A stretch of DNA of 11,570 bases from an uncultured Sutterella sp. (GTDB taxonomy: Bacteria; Pseudomonadota; Gammaproteobacteria; Burkholderiales; Burkholderiaceae_F), in assembly GCA_900764215.1 (NCBI GenBank), contig CAAFNI010000202.1:1-11570 (forward strand), read 5' to 3'. A program made the position numbers and the translations under genes. Of the stretch, positions 1 to 6,096 are shown one piece after another. Every line of letters starts with the position of its first letter. The first letter of the stretch is position 1. The notes beneath the pieces were generated by a model. It made no database searches, was not told where the DNA came from, and was given only the letters and a program-made list of their open reading frames with translations.

Positions 1-92
1 GCGGAACGCGCCCGGCCGTGCCGGCATCGGCGTCGCCCGCCGGGGCGGCGGCCCGAAGGGCGCAAACGGGCGAGAGCGCCGCCAGGGACGAA

Positions 93-109
93 GCGGCCGA
101 TGCGGCCGC
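93..109 (-). terminator. Weak hairpin just downstream of the response regulator gene
   Basis: A perfect 7-bp inverted repeat (GCGGCCG / CGGCCGC) with a 3-base loop lies 8 bases past the stop codon of the response regulator on the minus strand. Only a short, interrupted T stretch (TTCGT) follows, so it may be a weak terminator or a 3' stabilising stem. The rest of bases 1-116 is very GC-rich and shows no gene I can support. Confidence 0.3.
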
Positions 110-116
110 AAGAAGC

Positions 117-743
117 CTACGCCTCTTCATGTATCCCGGCCTCCTGGGCGAGCTTGATGAGTTCGGCCGCGGAATGAACGCCGAGCTTCATGAAGGCGTT
201 CGAGCGGTGCATCTTGACGGTGCTGAGCTCAAGGTCGAACTTTCTCGCCATCTGCTTGTTGGTTTCGTTGCCGTCGCCCTTGAGGATTTCGTTGACCACG
301 CACCGCTCGCGTCCGGTGAGCGCCTCAAAGCGTGCGCGCAGGCGGTCGCGGTGCATCGTCTCCACCGACTCCGCCATGCTGCGCGCGACGGCGCCATTGA
401 TCTTGGCGATGAGTTCGGCGGGGTCGATCGGCTTTTCAAGAAAGTCGACGGCGCCCTTCTGGACGGTGGAGACCGCCATCGGAATGCTGCCGTGGGCCGA
501 GAGGAAGATGATCGGGAGCCTGCAGCCCATCTCGATGAGCTTCTCTTGAATTTCGGGCCCCGTGAGGCCCGGCATGCGCACGTCGAGCACGATGCAGCCC
601 GGACGGGTCAGATCGTCGCTCGCGAGAAAGCGCCTGCCGCTCGTGTAGGCGGCGGTGTCCCAGCCCATCGTTTCGAGCAAAAGCCCGAAGGAGCCGGCCA
701 GGGCCTTGTCGTCGTCGACGATGCGGATCAGCGGTCGCTGCAA
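117..743 (-). CDS. Two-component response regulator, FixJ/TtrR type (receiver + LuxR HTH)
   Basis: A 208-residue response regulator that should receive phosphate from the neighbouring histidine kinase and bind DNA as a transcription factor. The receiver domain spans about residues 4-118. It shows the acidic cluster D10-D12, phospho-acceptor D54 (in VLDVRMPG), S82 and invariant K104 (in EKPID). A linker leads to a LuxR/GerE helix-turn-helix at about 140-203 (LTGRE start, then TNKQMARKFDLELSTVKMHR as the recognition region). Length and architecture match FixJ, NarL-class TtrR and relatives. The start is TTG at 743, supported by AGGAG seven bases upstream; no ATG fits the N-terminus. It lies 257 bases downstream of the kinase on the same strand, an unusually wide gap for a partner pair, so it may have its own promoter. 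The TtrR-like assignment rests on the pairing with a PhnD-domain kinase; the actual target genes are unknown. Confidence 0.93.
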   Translation of the reverse strand: MQRPLIRIVDDDKALAGSFGLLLETMGWDTAAYTSGRRFLASDDLTRPGCIVLDVRMPGLTGPEIQEKLIEMGCRLPIIFLSAHGSIPMAVSTVQKGAVDFLEKPIDPAELIAKINGAVARSMAESVETMHRDRLRARFEALTGRERCVVNEILKGDGNETNKQMARKFDLELSTVKMHRSNAFMKLGVHSAAELIKLAQEAGIHEEA

Positions 744-832
744 TCTGTGTCTCCTGTTGGGGCGTTCGCGCCGCGCCTGCCTGCGGGTCTGCGTGCGGTC
801 TTGCGGTTCGGGTCGGTTGAAGGGCTTCAGAG

Positions 833-850
833 GGCGCAGGGTCCTGCGCC
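833..850 (-). other. Stem-loop in the gap between kinase and response regulator
   Basis: GGCGCAGG and CCTGCGCC form a perfect 8-bp inverted repeat separated by 2 bases (effectively a 7-bp stem with a 4-base loop). It lies in the 257-base non-coding gap between the kinase stop (1001) and the regulator start (743). No T-run follows on the minus strand, so it is not a canonical terminator. It could be a transcript-processing or attenuating stem, or chance in GC-rich DNA. I see nothing else convincing in this gap. Confidence 0.3.
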
Positions 851-1000
851 GGCGGCCTCGCCGCTCGGATGACTTGCGCGTGAGCGGCGAAGGCGCATGA
901 TGTCAAATTGTATCCGAAGACGATGAGAAATTCCCGCCGCGGTTTTGCCGGGCGTTGGGGTGAACGCTTCGTGCGCCGGGCAGGAGGCTTCAGGGAGCCG

Positions 1001-2836
1001 TCAGGGCGCGGGCTTCGGGGCCTCGGGCCCGATCGTCGGAAAGGCGACGCTCACCCTGAGGCCGCAGGGGGAGAGGCGGGCGATGGAGAGGCGCCCGCCG
1101 TGCTCGTCGACGCTGTTGCGCACGATGGCGAGGCCGAGCCCCAGGCCGTCCTCCTTGACGCTGTCGCTCACGCGCTTCATGCGCTCGAAGGCCTCGTCGG
1201 AGATGGCGGGGCCGTTGTCCTCGACGACGAGCTCCGCCATGTCGGGGCCGCCCGCGTCGTCGGCTTCGAGCGAGAGCGAGACGGTGACTTCGGGCTTTTC
1301 CTGGCGTACGGGCCCCGTTTCGTCGCAGGCCGCCTGATCGGCGTTCTTCATGAGGTTGATGACGAGCAGCTCGAGCTCGAGGTCGTTGCCGAGAATGCGC
1401 GCGGGCGGAAGCTTCGAGAGCGTCAGGCGGCTCGAGCCCGCGGCATGCCTCGAATAGTGTGCGAAGGCCTTCGCGACGGCCGCGTCAAGATCGACGGGGT
1501 TGCTGCGGTCGACGTCGCGGCGGGCGTAGCCGCGCACGCGGTCGACGATCGCGGCCATGCGCCGGGTTTCCTCCTCGGCGCCCGCGACGGCGCGCGAGAC
1601 GATCGTGTCGTTCGCCATGGTGTCGGCGAGCTTGATCTTGAGGACCGTCATGTAGTTGATGACGGAGCCCATGGGCTGCTTGAGCTCGTGGGCGATCATG
1701 GCGCAGAGCTGATTGATGGCGCCCGTGCGCTCGATCCGGGCAAGCCGCGCGCGGGCGGCGGCCTCCTGGGCCTCGAGCTGCTCGCGCTCGGCGAGCGCCT
1801 GGGTGAGCGCGGCCGTGCGGCGCCTCACGGTTTGCTTGAGTCGGATTTCGTCGAGGATGAGCCACGCGAGAACGGCGAGCGCAATGAGCGCATACGTGCC
1901 GTAGGTCTTCCAGAGATTCTCCCAGGTCCAGTCGTCAAGATGCTTCCAGGGGCCGAGATGCAGCTCCTTGTAGAGGCGGTTGACGGAGACGAAGTTGGTG
2001 GCGACCTGCCACGCGAAGTCCGAGTCTTCGGGCATGGAGAGAAGCGCGAGCGTCGTCGACTTCACGACGGCAGGCGAGGTCTTCGGAAGGGACGCGACGA
2101 CGATGTCGGGGTAGAGCGCCGTCGTGTGTTTGCAGGAAAAGCCCTTCGTCGTCTTTTCGTCGAGCACCCTGAGGCTTCCGGGCTTGAGCAGGCCCGCAAG
2201 TTCCGCGCGCTCGAGCATGCAGGTGGAGAGCCCCCCCGCCTCGACCTTGCCCGAGAGCACCGCCGTGATCACGTCGGGCATCGGATAGTTGAAGAAGGTC
2301 GTGTGCGCGCGGTAGCCCTCGGGCCGCAGCCGGCGGGTCTTGAGCTCGTAGAGAAAGGCGAGCCACCCGTCCACGGCGTCTTCGCCGCCCGAGGCCATCG
2401 GACGGCCCCGAAGGTCGGCGAGCGTTTTGATGTCCTGGTTGTCCGAGCGCACCACGACGGCCGCGCCCACCGATGCGCTCGGATCTTCGGCCCATCGGGT
2501 CTTGCGGGTGGCGATCGAGTGGCCCCCGTAGTTGAGCTCAAGCTCGAGGTAGACCGAGGCGGGGCCGATGAGCACGTCGGGCTGCGGGCGCACGACCTGG
2601 GCAATCGGATCGTCGGGCGAAATACGCACGCCCGTCACGCGGCGCTCCGGCATGGTTCTCGCCATGGCGGCGAGCGTGGGCGTGACCGTGCGCGAGTAGT
2701 AGCCCGGTTCAGGCATGTCGACGAAGCCCACGACCACGTCGGCGGGCGGCTCGGCCGCGGAGGCGGTGAAGGCGATGGCGGCAAGAAGGCCTGACAGGAG
2801 GCACCGGATCGGGCGCGCAGGAGGTCGTGCGGACAT
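1001..2836 (-). CDS. Sensor histidine kinase with periplasmic PhnD-like domain (TtrS-like)
   Basis: A membrane sensor kinase of 611 residues from the chosen ATG. A signal peptide or N-terminal anchor covers about 1-28 (hydrophobic LLSGLLAAIAF, then ASAA). A periplasmic PhnD/SBP-like ligand domain follows at about 33-300, then one transmembrane helix at about 313-329 (YALIALAVLAWLIL) and a charged coiled-coil linker at 331-372. The catalytic core contains the H-box with H383 in AHELKQP, the N-box with N498 (INLMKNADQA), the G1 box at 538-542 (VEDNG) and the G2 box at 564-570 (GLGLGLA). All key residues are present. This is the layout of TtrS, the tetrathionate sensor, but the ligand here cannot be read from sequence. 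Start choice: ATG 2836 gives a clean signal peptide and sits about 43 bases past a good promoter, but it lacks a Shine-Dalgarno site. An in-frame ATG at 2998 has GAGGAG upstream and would add 54 residues, but that stretch contains the promoter and uses rare codons (ATA, CTA, TTA). The gene is followed by its probable partner regulator. Confidence 0.9.
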   Translation of the reverse strand: MSARPPARPIRCLLSGLLAAIAFTASAAEPPADVVVGFVDMPEPGYYSRTVTPTLAAMARTMPERRVTGVRISPDDPIAQVVRPQPDVLIGPASVYLELELNYGGHSIATRKTRWAEDPSASVGAAVVVRSDNQDIKTLADLRGRPMASGGEDAVDGWLAFLYELKTRRLRPEGYRAHTTFFNYPMPDVITAVLSGKVEAGGLSTCMLERAELAGLLKPGSLRVLDEKTTKGFSCKHTTALYPDIVVASLPKTSPAVVKSTTLALLSMPEDSDFAWQVATNFVSVNRLYKELHLGPWKHLDDWTWENLWKTYGTYALIALAVLAWLILDEIRLKQTVRRRTAALTQALAEREQLEAQEAAARARLARIERTGAINQLCAMIAHELKQPMGSVINYMTVLKIKLADTMANDTIVSRAVAGAEEETRRMAAIVDRVRGYARRDVDRSNPVDLDAAVAKAFAHYSRHAAGSSRLTLSKLPPARILGNDLELELLVINLMKNADQAACDETGPVRQEKPEVTVSLSLEADDAGGPDMAELVVEDNGPAISDEAFERMKRVSDSVKEDGLGLGLAIVRNSVDEHGGRLSIARLSPCGLRVSVAFPTIGPEAPKPAP

Positions 2837-2885
2837 GAGGGCGTTGGGTGGAAATGGAGACGCCGGCGAAGCCGGTCCTATGCAA

Positions 2886-2914
2886 ACTATGCAGGCGCGG
2901 CGCGCGTTCGTCAA
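2886..2914 (-). promoter_or_regulatory. Sigma70-like promoter for the sensor kinase
   Basis: On the minus strand, TTGACG (2914-2909) is followed after exactly 17 bases by CATAGT (2891-2886). This is 5/6 and 4/6 agreement with the sigma70 consensus. Transcription would start near 2879, leaving a leader of about 43 bases to ATG 2836. That leader contains a small CCGGC-GAA-GCCGG stem-loop (2863-2875). Confidence 0.5.
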
Positions 2915-3035
2915 TAGTGCCGCGGACGGGAGCAATAACCCTTGAAATGCGATTGACAGCTTCTGCGGGAGGCGTTGGGGAGGTTTCGTATCACTCATCG
3001 TGCTCCTCAAGCCTGAGCCTTCAAGAGGGCGGGCG

Positions 3036-3100
3036 GCCGTCGACGGCTTGGCCGCGATTTGCCCGATGCGGGCTCGGATGAGGGTCCAGGCGCATGCGCC
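3036..3100. promoter_or_regulatory. Two perfect 12-bp palindromes in the divergent control region
   Basis: Within the 477-base gene-free stretch between the kinase (starting 2836, minus) and AT1 (starting 3314, plus) there are two perfect 12-bp palindromes: GCCGTCGACGGC at 3036-3047 and GGCGCATGCGCC at 3089-3100, with centres 53 bases apart. Palindromes in a divergent promoter region can be operators, and LuxR-type regulators such as the one in this window bind inverted repeats. The two half-sites differ in sequence and GC-rich DNA produces palindromes by chance, so this is only a candidate. Short open frames on both strands of this stretch look non-coding. Confidence 0.25.
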
Positions 3101-3190
3101 GAGGACAATCGTGCGAATGGGGCGGGATTCGAGGCGGTTTTTCCGGCTGAAACGCAAATTTTCTACGGGACAGGGGAAGCGAGTGTTGTG

Positions 3191-3245
3191 AAAAATAGTC
3201 GTGCTAAAAAAAAACTATCATTAAACGGGGCGTCATTCCTATAAT
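3191..3245 (+). promoter_or_regulatory. Probable promoter of autotransporter AT1
   Basis: A perfect TATAAT lies at 3240-3245. Upstream, 3191-3215 is strikingly A-rich (runs of five and nine A) and could act as an UP element. The -35 is poor: the best choices around 3215-3223 match TTGACA weakly. Transcription would begin near 3252, giving a leader of about 60 bases to ATG 3314. A weak -35 with a strong -10 suggests dependence on an activator; that is inference. Confidence 0.5.
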
Positions 3246-3313
3246 CATCGCGGTTGCGAGAGGCGCTCACTGCGTCCGGCGCCAAATGTCAAAACACTGA
3301 ACAGGAACTCACG

Positions 3314-4411
3314 ATGAAGAACAGGATTGGATTGAACATGACTTGCGAAGCCATGACGGGCACGACTGAAACGGCGAAGTCCCCTCTGTCGGGAAAGAAG
3401 GCAGCGCTTGCAGCCGCTGTGGCCGCGGCGCTGGGCTTTTCGGCCGGTGCCCAAGCGACAACCTACGTTGCTGGAGAAGGTCAGGACGTTGTTGCGACGC
3501 AGGCCAATGTAGGTGAAAATGCCGTCCTGCAAGGCAACGCAGGCGAAAAATACCGCGTGATCGGCGGCTGGAATGAGTGGAGTGATGACGCCGCGGCCGC
3601 GCCGCTCAACAATACGGTGACCGTTGAGAGCGGCACGTGGAATATGGTGATCGGCGGCCATTATTCCGGCGAAAAGGACAAAACCATCGTGGACTCGGTT
3701 GAAAGCACCCATGTCGTCGTCAACGGCGGGTCCGTCTTTTCCCTGGTCGGCGGCACGGGCGCTAGCAACAACCTGAACGTCACCCATATCAACAAGAATG
3801 CGGTTTCGAATGTGACCATCAACGGAGGCTCCTTCGGCTTTAACGGCGAAGTGGGCAATGCCACCGAACTCTTCGTGCTCGGCGGCGACTTGATGAAGCA
3901 TGGCGGCTCCTTTGAGAGCATTATCGACGCCTACGCTGAATCGCACATCGGCACCACGAACGTCAGGATCACGGACGGCACCTTCAACAGCGCAATCGTG
4001 GGCGGCAGTGCCGCCATCGTTTACTACGGCAATGCCAACAAGGGAGCCAAGGCCACCGTCGACACCGCGAACGTCACGATTGAAGGCGGCACCTTCAACC
4101 ACGGCATCGTCGCGGGCGGCTTGGCGTCGGGTCACACAACGCATTCCATCGTTCACGAGGCCAACCTCAGCATCATCAAGAAGGACAAGGACCTCGTCAT
4201 CAACGACAACGTCTTTGCCGGCGGCCTCCTCAGAACAGACGCACTCGGTGGTTCCGACCACAGCGTCGCGGTGGACCACGCCGTCGTCAGGGTTGAAGGG
4301 GTGGCCGTCAACGGCGGGATCTACGGCACCCATGCCGCTCTGAAGGGGGGATGTCTCGTCGACGAATTCCGACAACATCAGCGAATGGCATTACGATCCG
4401 CTCGTACTTGA
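3314..4411 (+). CDS. AT1 N-terminal fragment: signal peptide and passenger
   Basis: 365 residues as translated, of which the first 345 are authentic. Residues 1-48 form a long signal peptide: an extended n-region of about 28 residues, a hydrophobic ALAAAVAAALGF core, and a likely cleavage site AQA|TT. The passenger carries recurrent short repeats of the type NVTINGGSF, NVRITDGTFN and NVTIEGGTFN at irregular spacing, as expected for a right-handed beta-solenoid surface protein. No protease motif or cysteine pair is evident; adhesin-like is the safest description. The last 20 or so residues (from CLVDEF) come from the wrong frame after the G6 run. Confidence 0.75.
   Translation: MKNRIGLNMTCEAMTGTTETAKSPLSGKKAALAAAVAAALGFSAGAQATTYVAGEGQDVVATQANVGENAVLQGNAGEKYRVIGGWNEWSDDAAAAPLNNTVTVESGTWNMVIGGHYSGEKDKTIVDSVESTHVVVNGGSVFSLVGGTGASNNLNVTHINKNAVSNVTINGGSFGFNGEVGNATELFVLGGDLMKHGGSFESIIDAYAESHIGTTNVRITDGTFNSAIVGGSAAIVYYGNANKGAKATVDTANVTIEGGTFNHGIVAGGLASGHTTHSIVHEANLSIIKKDKDLVINDNVFAGGLLRTDALGGSDHSVAVDHAVVRVEGVAVNGGIYGTHAALKGGCLVDEFRQHQRMALRSART
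4345..4350 (+). repeat. G6 run at the AT1 frameshift
   Basis: Six consecutive G follow AA, located exactly where the AT1 reading frame changes. Five G (or eight) would restore the reading frame. Six bases is short for an efficient slipped-strand switch, so an error or a fixed mutation is as likely as phase variation. Confidence 0.7.
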
Positions 4412-4445
4412 GGGCTCCAAGGCATTCGTTCGCACCGATCTCACG

Positions 4446-5810
4446 ATGGTGAATGCGTCGGCCCAAGAGGCCGCCCTAGGCACGGGATCGACCCTGACGG
4501 TGCTGGGCGTTGTCGGCCTCGATTCGCTTGAAGCTTCGGGCGTCGCCATTTCGCTCCTTGCCGCGCCCGCCGATGGGACAGCGGCCAAGACCCGCGCAAG
4601 CCTGCCCCAGACGGGCACCGTGCTCAACATCGGCACCTTGACCGGCACGGACAACACGCTCTATTTCGGGACGGCCGACGCGTCCGTCAACATCGGAGGA
4701 CTGTCAGAGGAAACTGATTCCGCGTTCACCGGCATCACCGGCAGCGGCAGCGCGAACGACGATCTCGGGGGCGACCTCGGCAAGCTCGCGGACCTCGTCA
4801 GCATCAACGGCGAATCGGGCGGCGAGGCGTTGGCCGGCGCCGAACTCAAGCTCGAGCAGGGCGACGTGTTCGGCGAGACGACCGGGACGGTCGACGAAAA
4901 CGGCACTGTCGTGACCGAGACGCAGGCCGTCAACACGAAGAATCTGCGGATCGCCCGATTCGCGATGACGACGCCGATGCAGTTCGCCCGCATCGAGGCG
5001 AACGACCTTCGCAAGCGCATGGGCGACGTGCGTGCGTCCGAAGGCGTGAGCGGCGCGTGGGTTCGCTATGACGGCGGCAAGTTCTCAGGCAACGACGGCT
5101 ATGAGAACACGTTCAACAAGATTCAGCTGGGCGTCGACACGGTGCCCACTGCGGATGCGCCGCGTCTGGGCCTTGCCTTCAGCTACACGATGGGCGAGGC
5201 CGAGATGGGCTTCGTTTCCGCCGACACGGACGCCTACAGCCTCTCCGCATACGGCATGTGGTTCGGGGAAGCCGGTCAGTTTGCCGACGTGATCGCCCGC
5301 ATGGGCACGGTCAAGACGGATCTCGCCACGGACACCTACAAGGCGGACTACGACCAGATGATGTTCTCGCTCTCGGGCGAATTCGGCTGGCGCTTCGACG
5401 TGACGGACGCCTTCTTCGCCGAACCTTCCGTCGAGCTCACCTATGCGCGCGTGGGCGGTGAGACGTACCGTGCCAACGGCAACGCCTTCGCCATCGACGA
5501 CTACGACTCGATGGTCGGCAAGCTCGGCATGGCCGCGGGCTTGAACTGCCCGCAGGCCAAGGGCAGCGTTTACGCCCGCCTCGGCGTTGCGCACGAATTC
5601 ATGGGCGACGGCAAGTTCACGGCCACGACGTCGGGCGGCGCCTCGAGCGCGGTTGAGGTCGACGGCAAGGACACTTGGTTCGAGTATGCCGTCGGTGCCA
5701 ACTTCAACCTCAGCAGCCAAACCTATGTTTGGGCGGATCTCGAACGCACGGCAGGCGCTGAAGTGGATGTCGATTGGAGGGCGACGGTCGGAATCAGGCA
5801 TGCATTCTGA
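4446..5810 (+). CDS. AT1 C-terminal fragment: passenger end and autotransporter beta-barrel
   Basis: 454 residues from ATG 4446, but the natural frame is open from 4350 and the ATG has no Shine-Dalgarno site, so independent translation is unlikely. The first part is the passenger end and linker (TKNLRIARFAMTTP). The last 275 or so residues form an autotransporter barrel (PF03797 type) with alternating beta strands: RKRMGD helix region, GAWVRYDGG, LGLAFSYTMGEA, YSLSAYGMWF, GEFGWRF, FAEPSVELTYARV, and a final strand ending VGIRHAF with the terminal Phe used in outer-membrane assembly. It is clearly homologous in plan to the AT2 barrel, but divergent. With no signal peptide this fragment alone cannot be exported. 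Confidence 0.85.
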   Translation: MVNASAQEAALGTGSTLTVLGVVGLDSLEASGVAISLLAAPADGTAAKTRASLPQTGTVLNIGTLTGTDNTLYFGTADASVNIGGLSEETDSAFTGITGSGSANDDLGGDLGKLADLVSINGESGGEALAGAELKLEQGDVFGETTGTVDENGTVVTETQAVNTKNLRIARFAMTTPMQFARIEANDLRKRMGDVRASEGVSGAWVRYDGGKFSGNDGYENTFNKIQLGVDTVPTADAPRLGLAFSYTMGEAEMGFVSADTDAYSLSAYGMWFGEAGQFADVIARMGTVKTDLATDTYKADYDQMMFSLSGEFGWRFDVTDAFFAEPSVELTYARVGGETYRANGNAFAIDDYDSMVGKLGMAAGLNCPQAKGSVYARLGVAHEFMGDGKFTATTSGGASSAVEVDGKDTWFEYAVGANFNLSSQTYVWADLERTAGAEVDVDWRATVGIRHAF

Positions 5811-5877
5811 CCGGTCAATCCCGGTCGTCTGATTCGATGATCCGATGACCGTGCGGTGACTGCCGCCGGTCCCTCTG

Positions 5878-5917
5878 GCCCCGTCGTCCCGCCTCATGGC
5901 GGAGCGGCGGGGCTTTT
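5878..5917 (+). terminator. Rho-independent terminator of AT1
   Basis: A long GC-rich imperfect stem runs from GCCCCG...CCGCC to GGCGG...CGGGGC, with a TCAT loop at 5894-5897, and is followed immediately by TTTT (5914-5917). It starts 67 bases past the AT1 stop codon and precedes the next gene's promoter, so the DUF945-like gene is a separate unit. Confidence 0.8.
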
Positions 5918-6003
5918 GACTTTTGAACGGGCACCGGCTCGTGACGGCTGCGGGTCGGCGTCGGTCGCAGCCCATCAAAAGCCTTGCGAGCCCGGTTCTC
6001 CGA

Positions 6004-6032
6004 TTGCTTATGGCGTTCGCGTTTACTAATAT
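6004..6032 (+). promoter_or_regulatory. Sigma70-like promoter of the DUF945-like gene
   Basis: TTGCTT (6004-6009) and TAATAT (6027-6032) are separated by exactly 17 bases. This is an AT-rich island in GC-rich DNA, and it sits between a terminator and a gene with a strong ribosome binding site. Transcription would start near 6039, leaving a leader of about 58 bases. Confidence 0.55.
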
Positions 6033-6042
6033 TGGTGGAAAA

Positions 6043-6077
6043 GCTCCCTGCAAGCGGAGCGGCGTGCTCGGGCACGC
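6043..6077 (+). other. Two stem-loops in the mRNA leader of the DUF945-like gene
   Basis: The leader holds GCTCC-(8)-GGAGC (6043-6060) and GCGTGC-TCGG-GCACGC (6062-6077), both perfect, ending a few bases before the Shine-Dalgarno GGGAGGTG (6085-6092). They may influence translation or mRNA stability. I see no known riboswitch. Confidence 0.35.
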
Positions 6078-6096
6078 GAACGAAAGGGAGGTGAAC

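Larger units (their letters stand above)
3314..5810 (+). pseudogene. AT1: autotransporter gene split by a one-base frameshift
   Basis: Taken together, this region encodes a complete type V secretion autotransporter of about 831 residues: signal peptide, beta-rich passenger, and a C-terminal outer-membrane barrel ending in F. The reading frame breaks at the G6 run 4345-4350. Upstream the frame reads ...HAALKGG and then a nonsense tail to a stop at 4411. The barrel frame is open from 4350 and reads DVSSTNSDNISEWHY... Removing one G joins them as ALKG-DVSSTN with no other change, so the break is a single +1 insertion. It could be a recent mutation, a phase-variable state, or a homopolymer sequencing error. 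As written, the product would be a truncated passenger with no barrel and could not reach the surface. ATG 3314 has AGGAA six bases upstream. Confidence 0.8.

Noticed and set aside
18..872. Long plus-strand open frame opposite the response regulator
   Set aside because: It is antisense to a clearly recognisable regulator with all its catalytic residues. High-GC DNA commonly gives such shadow frames, and the product shows no domain.
901..912. TTGACA next to TACAAT (minus strand) as a promoter for the response regulator
   Set aside because: The hexamers abut in the wrong order and spacing. No -10 lies 16-18 bases after TTGACA, and no -35 lies before TACAAT.
908..2794. 628-codon plus-strand frame opposite the kinase
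   Set aside because: The product is low-complexity Arg/Gly/His/Asp-rich, a typical shadow of a high-GC gene. The opposite strand carries complete H, N and G boxes.
3000..3244. Short plus-strand frames in the divergent control region
   Set aside because: They overlap each other and the promoter elements, have no ribosome binding sites, and give Arg-rich products without recognisable features.
3254..3313. TTG start for AT1 at 3254
   Set aside because: It lies almost on the predicted transcription start, with no ribosome binding site. ATG 3314 has AGGAA at good spacing and starts the signal peptide.
4343..4352. Programmed ribosomal frameshift in AT1
   Set aside because: A +1 shift would be needed, and there is no canonical +1 site, rare-codon stall or stimulatory structure evident. 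Mutation, slippage or sequencing error is simpler.
3245..4378. 377-codon minus-strand frame opposite the AT1 passenger
   Set aside because: It mirrors the repetitive beta-solenoid coding strand. There is no signal peptide or motif, while the plus strand has a signal peptide, ribosome binding site and promoter.
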